DNA of 64,000 nt from assembly GCF_014054525.1 (NCBI RefSeq), contig NZ_CP059564.1, positions 2,118,357 through 2,182,356 on the forward strand. Direction: 5' to 3'. This DNA is from Alysiella filiformis. GTDB lineage: Bacteria; Pseudomonadota; Gammaproteobacteria; Burkholderiales; Neisseriaceae. Positions 44,361-52,505 of this stretch are shown here, piece after piece. How positions within the stretch are numbered: the first letter of the stretch is position 1; each line of letters starts with the position of its first letter. The notes under the pieces were generated by a model. The model had not been told where the DNA came from. It saw only the letters and a list, made by a program, of their open reading frames with translations, and did not search any database. The position numbers and the translations under genes were made by a program.

Positions 44361-45008
44361 ATGAGAAAAACCAAAATTGAATCACTCAAAACCCGACAAC
44401 ACCTAATGCACGCTGCATTGGAAGTGTTTTACCGTCAAGGTGTTACCCGCGCCACGCTGCAAGAAATTGCCCAAGAAGCAGGCGTAACACGCGGTGCATT
44501 GTATTGGCATTTTAAAAACAAAGAAGATTTGTTTGCCGCCATGTTTGAAGATTTTTACAACGATATTTTGTCGCGTTTCAACCCCGAAACGGTGCAACAA
44601 GCCCCCAATGCGTGGCAATATTTGCGCGATAATTTGTGCGATACGCTCTTGTTTTTGGCAAACAATCCCACTCATCAAAAATTTTGTAGTGTGATTACCG
44701 ATAAATGCGAACAAATTCAACACAATGAACAAATCATTGCCATGTCCAAAAAATACCATGAATGTTTATTTCAGCAAATTGCGGTGGCTTTACAAATGTG
44801 TGTGGAACAAAAATCGCTGCCTGAAAACGTCAATCTTCATTTGGCACACATCTATTTAAAAAGCACCGTAACGGGCATGATTAAACTGTGGCTTGCCACC
44901 CCCGAATCCATTGATTTAACTCAACTTATCGTGCCATTTGTGGATACCAGCTTGGGTGCTTTGATGCACAGTCCGCATTTGCTGCAAAATCCTGTTCAGG
45001 CTGCCTGA
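44361..45008 (+). CDS. mtrR: TetR-family repressor of the efflux operon
   Basis: 215 residues. The N-terminal helix-turn-helix is clear: RQHLMHAALEVFYRQGV, TRATLQEIAQEAGVTRGALY, WHFKNKEDLF. The C-terminal ligand-binding domain fits AcrR/MtrR. Being divergent from mtrCDE across 226 bases, it is expected to repress mtrCDE and itself. The final residues VQAA and TGA stop are an uptake sequence; the gonococcal protein lacks such a tail as far as I know. Confidence 0.92.
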   Translation: MRKTKIESLKTRQHLMHAALEVFYRQGVTRATLQEIAQEAGVTRGALYWHFKNKEDLFAAMFEDFYNDILSRFNPETVQQAPNAWQYLRDNLCDTLLFLANNPTHQKFCSVITDKCEQIQHNEQIIAMSKKYHECLFQQIAVALQMCVEQKSLPENVNLHLAHIYLKSTVTGMIKLWLATPESIDLTQLIVPFVDTSLGALMHSPHLLQNPVQAA

Positions 45009-45037
45009 AACCCCATTTTTATTTGATTTTCAACACC

Positions 45038-46540
45038 ATGATTATGCCCTTTGACACCATTCCCCTACCCAAAGACGTGTTGCACCCACCCGAAACCGTA
45101 TTGGTGAACATCACACCCCAAGAAACCCGCGTTGCCCTGTTGGAAGAAAACGAAATCTGCGAACTGCACATTGAACGCAATTCGGGACACGGCTTGGTGG
45201 GCAACATTTATTTGGGCGTGGTGCGCCGCGTGTTACCAGGTATGCAAAGTGCGTTTGTGGACATAGGCTTGGAACGCGCCGCCTTTTTGCACATCGTGGA
45301 CATTTTGGAGCAAAAACAAAAACCCGATGAAACCCAACGCATTGAACACATGCTGTTTGAAGGGCAAACCCTGCTGGTGCAAGTGATTAAAGACCCCATC
45401 AACAGCAAAGGCGCACGGCTTTCTACGCAAATTTCGCTGGCGGGGCGTTTTTTGGTGCATTTGCCACAAGATGAACACATCGGCATATCACAACGCATTG
45501 AAAATGAAGAAGAACGCAACAGCCTACGCGAACGACTCAACGCCCTGCTGCCTGAAAACGCCTGCCACGGCTACATCATACGCACCAGCGCAGAAACCGC
45601 CACCGATGCCGAATTGCAAGCCGACATTCATTATTTAACGCGTGTGTGGGACAACATTTGCCAACGCGCCAAAACCTGCCAGCCTGAAACCCTGCTGTAT
45701 CAAGATTTGCCATTGAGTTTGCGCGTGTTGCGCGATATGTTCAATCACAACACAGTGCAAATTTTGGTGGATTCCAAGCGCAATCACGAAAAAATGAGCG
45801 AATTTGCCCAACAATATGTGCAAAATGCCGCCGAAAAAATCCACCTGTTTAAAGGCGAACGCCCCCTATTTGAAACCTACGGCATAGAAGGCGAAATCAA
45901 CCGCGCCTTACAACCGCGCGTCAATCTCAATTTTGGCAGCTACCTGATTATTGAAGCCACCGAAGCCATGACCACCATAGATGTGAACACAGGTGGCTTT
46001 GTCGGTTCACGCAATTTTGACGAGACCATTTTCAAAACCAATTTGGAAGCCTGCCACGCCATCGCGCGTGAACTGCGTTTACGCAATTTGGGCGGCATGA
46101 TTTTGATTGATTTCATTGACATGACCCTACCCGAACACCGCGAAGCCGTACTCAACGAATTTGCCAAAGCATTGAGCCTAGACCGCACCCGCGTAACGCT
46201 CAACGGCTTTACCAGCTTGGGTTTGGTGGAATTGACACGCAAACGCACGCGCGAAAGTTTGAGCCAAGTGCTGTGCGAACCCTGTCCCGTTTGCCAAGGG
46301 CGCGGCAGGCTGAAAACCGCCCAAACAGTATGTTATGAAATTCAACGCGAAATTGTGCGCGAAAGTCGGCGTTTTGACGTGAAACAATTTCGGATTATTG
46401 CCTCACCACAAGTCATTGATTTATTTTTGGACGAAGAATCACAATCATTGGCATTGCTGATTGATTTTATTGGCAAACCAATTATGCTGGAAACAGATGG
46501 GCATTATTCGCCAGAACAATATGATATTGTGATTATTTGA
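45038..46540 (+). CDS. rng: Ribonuclease G
   Basis: 500 residues from ATG 45038 (a TTG at 45023 and ATG 45044 are alternatives). RNase E/G family without the long E-type tail. S1 domain near 45-125 (GLVGNIYLGVVRRVLPGMQSAFVDIG). Catalytic metal-binding region TTIDVNTGGFVGSR and LGGMILIDFIDM. Zn-link CPVCQGRGR near the end. It matures the 5' end of 16S rRNA and takes part in mRNA decay. It ends in a shared bidirectional terminator facing the RTX gene. Confidence 0.94.
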   Translation: MIMPFDTIPLPKDVLHPPETVLVNITPQETRVALLEENEICELHIERNSGHGLVGNIYLGVVRRVLPGMQSAFVDIGLERAAFLHIVDILEQKQKPDETQRIEHMLFEGQTLLVQVIKDPINSKGARLSTQISLAGRFLVHLPQDEHIGISQRIENEEERNSLRERLNALLPENACHGYIIRTSAETATDAELQADIHYLTRVWDNICQRAKTCQPETLLYQDLPLSLRVLRDMFNHNTVQILVDSKRNHEKMSEFAQQYVQNAAEKIHLFKGERPLFETYGIEGEINRALQPRVNLNFGSYLIIEATEAMTTIDVNTGGFVGSRNFDETIFKTNLEACHAIARELRLRNLGGMILIDFIDMTLPEHREAVLNEFAKALSLDRTRVTLNGFTSLGLVELTRKRTRESLSQVLCEPCPVCQGRGRLKTAQTVCYEIQREIVRESRRFDVKQFRIIASPQVIDLFLDEESQSLALLIDFIGKPIMLETDGHYSPEQYDIVII

Positions 46541-46571
46541 ATTTTTTCATCAATTTTGATTTAACATGATT

Positions 46572-46603
46572 TTTCAGGCAGCCTTTTTAAAGGCTGCCTG
46601 AAA
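46572..46603. terminator. Bidirectional terminator from two facing uptake sequences
   Basis: Fifteen-base perfect stem TTTCAGGCAGCCTTT / AAAGGCTGCCTGAAA with loop TT, between convergent rng and the RTX gene. Confidence 0.85.
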
Positions 46604-46610
46604 TACCGTT

Positions 46611-49600
46611 TTACACCAAGATAAAGTGGTTTTCGTCAATCGTCAGATGGGGTTTATTTTGCAAAGTGGCAAAATGAATGGCATCTTCTTTCCCCTCTCC
46701 ATCTGGGTCATAGGACAAACTACCTGAAGCCACATCATATTTCACGCGCTCCGCAAGATTATCGGCAGTCAAACCCGAAAACGCCTTCACAGCCAATTCA
46801 ATTTTGTCTTGTGACAGCGTGAAATCCGTAATTGTGTCTACTGTACCGTCCAGCAAGGAGCTAAATACAAAAGTATCTGCATCATCACCGCCTGTTAAAG
46901 TATCACTACCACGCCCACCGTCCAAACGGTCATTACCTGCTGCACCCTTTAATACATTATTCAAATCATTACCTCGAATAATATTATTTAGCGCATTTCC
47001 CTCACCTGAAACAGCATTACCAAGCAACGACAGATTCTCTACAAAATCCGACAAACGATAATTTGCATGAGTATAAACACTATCCTGTTGATGCTCATCA
47101 GACAATGTTAAACCATAACTACCGTAATCTTTTAAGGTAACGGTTTTATCGCTGAATTGGAAATTTTCAATTTGATAATTTTCACTGTAGAAAAAGTCGC
47201 TAATTTTAATGCTGTCTTGTTCATTGTACCCCTCAATAATCAAATGATTACCATCTTTGCGGAATTGCACTTCGGTCGATGCCACATCAACAAAGCGAAT
47301 GGTATCGTTCTTATCTGAACCATAATCATAGATGACATCTTGCCCATGACCTTTGGCAAACACATAAGTATCGTTGCCATAGCTGCCATTTAAAGTATCA
47401 TTGCCAATACCACCAATTAAGGTATCGTTGCCATCTCCTGCACTCAAAATATCATTACCAGCACCGCCATCTAACACATCATCTTTGTCATATGTGCTTA
47501 ATTTATCGTTGCCAGCACCACCAAGCAGAATGGTTTTACCACTCCAACTTTGAACGGTATCATCCTCAGCTGTTTGCGTTAAAGTCAAACCGTTTTCAAA
47601 ATATTCTTGCAAAGTAACGACTTTATCGCTGAATTGGAATTTCTCAATTTGATAATTTTCACTGTAGAAAAAGTCGCTAATTTTAATGCTGTCTTGTTCA
47701 TTGTAGCCTTCAATAATCAAATGATTACCATCTTTGCGGAATTGCACTTCGGTCGATGTCACATCAACAAAGCGAATGGTATCGTTCTTATCTGAACCAT
47801 AATCATAGATGACATCTTGCCCATGACCTTTGGCAAACACATAAGTATCGTTGCCATAGCTGCCATTTAAAGTGTCATTACCAATACCACCGATTAAGGT
47901 ATCGTTGCCATCTCCTGCACTCAAAATATCATTACCAGCACCACCATCTAACACATCATCTTTGTCATATGTGCTTAATTTATCGTTGCCAGCACCACCA
48001 AGCAGAATGGTTTTACCACTCCAACTTTGAACAGTATCATCGCCAGCAGTTTGCGTTAAAGTCAGACCATTTTCAAAATATTCTTTCAAAGTAATGGTTT
48101 TATCGCTGAACTGGAAGTTTTCAATTTGATAATTTTCACTGTAGAAAAAGTCGCTAATTTTAATGCTGTCTTGTTCATTGTACCCCTCAATAATCAAATG
48201 ATTACCATCTTTGCGGAATTGCACTTCGGTCGATGTCACATCAACAAAGCGAATGGTATCGTTCTTATCTGAACCATAATCATAGATGACATCTTGCCCA
48301 TGACCTTTGGCAAACACATAAGTATCGTTGCCATAGCTGCCATTTAAAGTATCATTACCAATACCACCGATTAAGGTATCGTTGCCATCTCCTGCGCTCA
48401 AAATATCATTACCAGCACCGCCATCTAACACATCATCTTTGTCATATGTGCTTAATTTATCGTTGCCAGCACCACCAAGCAGAATGGTTTTACCACTCCA
48501 ACTTTGAACGGTATCATCCTCAGCTGTTTGCGTTAAAGTCAAACCGTTTTCAAAATATTCTTGCAAAGTAACGACTTTATCGCTGAATTGGAATTTCTCA
48601 ATTTGATAATTTTCACTGTAGAAAAAGTCGCTAATTTTAATGCTGTCTTGTTCATTATACCCCTCAATAATCAAATGATTACCATCTTTGAGGAATTGCA
48701 CTTCGGTCGATGTCACATCAACAAAGCGAATGGTATCGTTCTTATCTGAACCATAATCATAGATGACATCTTGCCCATGACCTTTGGCAAACACATAAGT
48801 ATCGTTGCCATAGCTGCCATTTAAAGTGTCATTACCAATACCGCCGATTAAGGTATCGTTGCCATCTCCTGCACTCAAAATATCATTACCAGCACCGCCA
48901 TCTAACACATCATCTTTGTCATATGTGCTTAATTTATCGTTGCCAGCACCACCAAGCAGAATGGTTTTACCACTCCAACTTTGAACGGTATCATCCTCAG
49001 CTGTTTGCGTTAAAGTCAAACCGTTTTCAAAATATTCTTGCAAAGTAACGACTTTATCGCTGAATTGGAATTTCTCAATTTGATAATTTTCACTGTAGAA
49101 AAAGTCGCTAATTTTAATGCTGTCTTGTTCATTGTACCCCTCAATAATCAAATGATGACCATCTTTGCGGAATTGCACTTCGGTCGATGCCACATCAACA
49201 AAGCGAATGGTATCGTTCTTATCTGAACCATAATCATAGATGACATCTTGCCCATGACCTTTGGCAAACACATAAGTATCGTTGCCATAGCTGCCATTTA
49301 AAGTATCATTGCCAATACCACCAATCAAGACATCATCGCCATCGCCAGCACTCACAGTATTGTTGGCTTTATCGCCAATCAAGAAATCATTTTTGCTGCT
49401 GCCTGAAACATTGGCTTGCTCTGCATTGGCAAAATACAAATCCAAAGTTTCCATCACATTTTTATCCAGAATCGATGCAACATCATTCAACACCGTTTCA
49501 TCTGCAACAGCAACATAATGCGCCAACAACTCGGGCAGCCCTGTTTGTTTCAGCTCAATTTTGGCATAGCCCATCAATTCAGCCAAATCCACAATCGCTT

Positions 49601-51446
49601 TCTGTGGATTGCTTTCGTGAATTTGATTGAATGTGGCAATTACGCGTGTGAAATCCAAGGCAAATTGCCCATCTTCAATCTTGAATGCAATTTCACTCAC
49701 ATAAGGTTTCAAACGTGTTTGGAACAACAAACCTTTATAAATATTGTTGGTTAAGCTGGCATAAGTTTCATTGGTCAATTTCACAACTCGTTTGGCTTCA
49801 CTTTCGGAAAACACAAACAAGCGACTGGTGTCTTGTCCTGTGAATGCGTCCAAAATGGCACGCTTATTCACGGACTCCGCAAGTCCAATGCGTGTTTCTT
49901 CCGAAAATATCTCGCCACTCATCACACGTTTCAATTCATTTGGTGTTAAAGCATATCCTTGATTTTTTGTTTCTACCAAACCACTGTTAAACGCATATGC
50001 GCGTTTACCCCATTGTGGGTCGGTTTCTGCCCATTTTTGTACCAATTTGTCTAACAACGCCATTTGTACTTGTTTGGTATCGGCTTGCGAATAAGATTGC
50101 AATGTGGCAGACAAATCGCCAAACAATGCAGCCGCTTCGCGCAAATCGCGCACACGACCAATACCGCTTAAATTAGCGGCACGAGACTGTTCAGCCGTCA
50201 ATTCAATGCGCTCGGCAAAACGGCTGTATAAATGGTCGTTGTGGAACAGCAAATCTGCCATTTCAGCAGTGCTGCCGTCTGTTTTGGTGTAGCTGCCTAA
50301 TTGCGCTATGCTGTTGCCATTACCCAAATCTTGGTTTACATCTTCATAAGCGGTATTGAGCGATTGGATGCCCAAATCTGCCAAAGTGTGCAATTCATCG
50401 GCTTGGGAAATGCCGTCTTGGTTTTTATCTTGCCACACACGCAAGGTGGCGAAAGCCGCATCATTGGCATCCACCACACCATCGGCATTGCTATCCAATT
50501 CTGCCAATGCGGCATAGCCGTGCTGCGCCAATGTGCCATCTGCCAACAGGGTGTTTTCGCCAAACAATTCACCACCATTATCAATGATGCCATTGCCATT
50601 TAAATCGCGCACCAGCAAACCATCGCCAGACGCAACCCAGCCTGTGGCAGTGCGAATGCCGTCTTTATTGTGGTCAAACAGGCTGCCTGAAAAGCCTGCG
50701 GTGGCGGTGGTTTGAATGCCGTTACCGTCTAAATCCAAAGCTAGGGGGTCTACAATGTGGTATTTTTCACTGCGATTGGGGAATAAATCTTTTGCCCATG
50801 GTAAAACAACACACTCGTGTCCATTATCATACCAATTAGAGCTACTTCCAGAGTAATTACGTGGTAGTAAAGAAGGATGCATATTATTGTAATCACCATA
50901 AGCGTTACCTGGTACATCTGTTGGGTTTAAATTAGGCTTTACACTTGCATTTGGTAATTCAGGATTCAATAATTTAGTTATAACCCTTTCATTATCATGA
51001 GGATATATTTTCCCTTCATATCCTTGTTGAGGATAGTTTCTATCTGCTGGTAATTTAAAACCTGCAACATCTAAAGCCTTATAAGTAAAATCAACACAAC
51101 TATTTGTAATACCATGATATTCACTATCAAACCCATAGTTTTTTGGATTTTGACCAAAATCATGTAATTTTTCATATTGGGACTTAGTAATCTCAATAGT
51201 ATATGAACGAGTGGTTTGTTTGTCATAATTTTCATAATCACTTTCGTTCTTTGTATAAACCTTGCCTGGTGCCCCTAATAAATCTCCTACCCCTTTATTG
51301 CTTTCAGGAGCAAATCCATAACTAGACAATTTTGAATCACTTCCATCATGAAGTGAATAAAAAATATGTCCAGGACCTGATGGTTGACCATCAAGATAAC
51401 GCATTGTGTTACGAGGTGAAATATGAATAGTCATTGTATATTTCAT
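46611..51446 (-). CDS. FrpC-like RTX protein with N-terminal putative papain-like effector domain
   Basis: 1611 residues, no Sec signal; type I secretion expected through C-terminal RTX and the terminal segment (HLTIDENHFILV). Residues 1-232: AT-rich module with His27 in PGHIFYSL and Cys117 in TNSCVDFT, the His-before-Cys order of circularly permuted NlpC/P60 (YiiX/LRAT-like) enzymes. D233-P234 begins PLALDLDGNGIQT, matching the FrpC self-processing module, which on calcium binding cleaves its Asp-Pro bond. EF-hand-like loops follow (DLNGNGIIDNGGE, DSNADGVVDAND, DKNQDGISQADE). A helical middle leads into five near-identical 159-residue RTX units (GGIGNDTLNGSYGNDTYVF). GGAG precedes the ATG. 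A lipoprotein gene lies 39 bases upstream. No T1SS genes in the window. Confidence 0.9.
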   Translation of the reverse strand: MKYTMTIHISPRNTMRYLDGQPSGPGHIFYSLHDGSDSKLSSYGFAPESNKGVGDLLGAPGKVYTKNESDYENYDKQTTRSYTIEITKSQYEKLHDFGQNPKNYGFDSEYHGITNSCVDFTYKALDVAGFKLPADRNYPQQGYEGKIYPHDNERVITKLLNPELPNASVKPNLNPTDVPGNAYGDYNNMHPSLLPRNYSGSSSNWYDNGHECVVLPWAKDLFPNRSEKYHIVDPLALDLDGNGIQTTATAGFSGSLFDHNKDGIRTATGWVASGDGLLVRDLNGNGIIDNGGELFGENTLLADGTLAQHGYAALAELDSNADGVVDANDAAFATLRVWQDKNQDGISQADELHTLADLGIQSLNTAYEDVNQDLGNGNSIAQLGSYTKTDGSTAEMADLLFHNDHLYSRFAERIELTAEQSRAANLSGIGRVRDLREAAALFGDLSATLQSYSQADTKQVQMALLDKLVQKWAETDPQWGKRAYAFNSGLVETKNQGYALTPNELKRVMSGEIFSEETRIGLAESVNKRAILDAFTGQDTSRLFVFSESEAKRVVKLTNETYASLTNNIYKGLLFQTRLKPYVSEIAFKIEDGQFALDFTRVIATFNQIHESNPQKAIVDLAELMGYAKIELKQTGLPELLAHYVAVADETVLNDVASILDKNVMETLDLYFANAEQANVSGSSKNDFLIGDKANNTVSAGDGDDVLIGGIGNDTLNGSYGNDTYVFAKGHGQDVIYDYGSDKNDTIRFVDVASTEVQFRKDGHHLIIEGYNEQDSIKISDFFYSENYQIEKFQFSDKVVTLQEYFENGLTLTQTAEDDTVQSWSGKTILLGGAGNDKLSTYDKDDVLDGGAGNDILSAGDGNDTLIGGIGNDTLNGSYGNDTYVFAKGHGQDVIYDYGSDKNDTIRFVDVTSTEVQFLKDGNHLIIEGYNEQDSIKISDFFYSENYQIEKFQFSDKVVTLQEYFENGLTLTQTAEDDTVQSWSGKTILLGGAGNDKLSTYDKDDVLDGGAGNDILSAGDGNDTLIGGIGNDTLNGSYGNDTYVFAKGHGQDVIYDYGSDKNDTIRFVDVTSTEVQFRKDGNHLIIEGYNEQDSIKISDFFYSENYQIENFQFSDKTITLKEYFENGLTLTQTAGDDTVQSWSGKTILLGGAGNDKLSTYDKDDVLDGGAGNDILSAGDGNDTLIGGIGNDTLNGSYGNDTYVFAKGHGQDVIYDYGSDKNDTIRFVDVTSTEVQFRKDGNHLIIEGYNEQDSIKISDFFYSENYQIEKFQFSDKVVTLQEYFENGLTLTQTAEDDTVQSWSGKTILLGGAGNDKLSTYDKDDVLDGGAGNDILSAGDGNDTLIGGIGNDTLNGSYGNDTYVFAKGHGQDVIYDYGSDKNDTIRFVDVASTEVQFRKDGNHLIIEGYNEQDSIKISDFFYSENYQIENFQFSDKTVTLKDYGSYGLTLSDEHQQDSVYTHANYRLSDFVENLSLLGNAVSGEGNALNNIIRGNDLNNVLKGAAGNDRLDGGRGSDTLTGGDDADTFVFSSLLDGTVDTITDFTLSQDKIELAVKAFSGLTADNLAERVKYDVASGSLSYDPDGEGKEDAIHFATLQNKPHLTIDENHFILV
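47150..49372 (-). repeat. Tandem 477-bp repeats within the RTX gene
   Basis: Five copies of the core GSYGNDTYVFAKGHGQDVIY to FQFSDK and four of the linking block ENGLTLTQTA to GGAGNDILSAGDGNDTLIGG, spaced exactly 477 bases. Copies differ at few positions (FRKDGHH/FLKDGNH, QTAEDD/QTAGDD, EKFQF/ENFQF), so they are recent or kept alike by recombination. Copy number is likely to vary between strains. Confidence 0.92.
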
Positions 51447-51485
51447 AGTAAAACTCCAAAAATCTAAATAGTTTTAGTTCAATTT

Positions 51486-51992
51486 TTAGTGGAAAAGATT
51501 GGTTTTGTAAAAACGACCTAATCCAAAAGCCAATTTAGTATCTATGTAAAATAATTCATACTCATTTAAATTTCCAAATTCAACATCTATAGTATATTCT
51601 ATATTTCTTGATAATACAACAGGATTATTTATTAAGTAAAAATCAAATTTATCATTATCATAAGCTGATATATCTACATATTTTTTATCCTGTAAGATAA
51701 TATTATTGCCATTATCGGTAATCTTTACAGAAGCAGATATGCGTGGTGGATTTTTTTTATAGAAACTAAAAATTTTTTTTCTTTCAATATCATTTTTAGG
51801 GTAGAGAATCATCATTATCCTATAAGGATTGCTAGAATTAGGTTTTACCAAGAATTTGAAATTGCGATTATCTTTGTTTAATTGAATTGCGTAAAACGTT
51901 TCATAATAACTGCCTTTTTTCTTACAAGCTGTAAAACCAAGCAAACAAAAAGCAAATAAAAAAAATACAAATTTTAAATTGAAAGATTTCAT
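51486..51992 (-). CDS. Lipoprotein upstream of the RTX gene, candidate immunity or FrpD-like partner
   Basis: 168 residues, AT-rich. Signal peptide ends FLLGFTAC-like (lipobox GFTAC), so it is anchored in a membrane. The mature protein looks like one all-beta domain (YAIQLNKDNRNFKFLVKP; ISASVKITDNGNNIILQDK). No certain family. It ends 39 bases before the RTX start on the same strand, as frpD precedes frpC in meningococcus, where FrpD is an outer-membrane lipoprotein binding FrpC. Its composition matches the RTX N-terminal module rather than the RTX body. Confidence 0.65.
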   Translation of the reverse strand: MKSFNLKFVFFLFAFCLLGFTACKKKGSYYETFYAIQLNKDNRNFKFLVKPNSSNPYRIMMILYPKNDIERKKIFSFYKKNPPRISASVKITDNGNNIILQDKKYVDISAYDNDKFDFYLINNPVVLSRNIEYTIDVEFGNLNEYELFYIDTKLAFGLGRFYKTNLFH

Positions 51993-52100
51993 TTAGTAAA
52001 TTCCTAGTTATTACGCCATTCTCAACTCTTTTTCCAGAGTTGATTTAATTAAAAAAATTTTTTTGAATTGAAAGAAACAAAAATTATTTTAAATAAAGCT

Positions 52101-52438
52101 ATTGTCCATTTAGCCTTATTTAAATTAACATTTTTTACCATATTATTGATGAAATTTGTCAAATCTTTTTTCACATTGCATTGTGGTTTGAATTTTAGTT
52201 AGCCAACGTAGGGTGGGTGCTTGCACCCACGCGTTCTGTTATTCCTTACATCATTGCTTTTCATCAAAATTCATTTTCAGGCTGCCTGAAAATAAAAATG
52301 CACTAAACCGCAAATAACAAATTCATTTCAATCCAATACCGATTGTTCGTTGAATAAAACAATGAACCATTTAGCCTTATTCAAATTAACGATTTTTTAC
52401 CATTTATTATCCCAACTTGTCAAATCTTTTTTCATATC
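52101..52438. repeat. Direct repeat pair and repeat scraps between mutS and the lipoprotein gene
   Basis: 52101-52173 and 52363-52438 are ~75-base direct repeats sharing CCATTTAGCCTTATT, AAATTAAC, TTTTTTACCAT and TTGTCAAATCTTTTTTCA. Between them lies repeat family 2 copy b (52202-52281: GTAGGGTGGGTGCTTGCACC, CACGCGTTCTGTTATTCC). No gene found in 51993-52505. Confidence 0.75.
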
Positions 52439-52439
52439 C

Positions 52440-52500
52440 GCCCTTTGAGCCAATGCCGCAAAAAAGGGGCAGATATGCAATCTGCCCCTACGCCACGCAG
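52440..52500. repeat. Remnant of repeat family 1 end
   Basis: ATATCCGCCC and GGGGCAGATATGCAATCTGC then CCCTACG match the subterminal pair of family 1. It lies 6 bases from the mutS stop on the minus strand and may terminate mutS. Confidence 0.55.
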
Positions 52501-52505
52501 GAAAA

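Noticed and set aside
47150-49372. CRISPR-like array
   Set aside because: The repeats are 477 bases, contiguous and coding (RTX units); no spacers.
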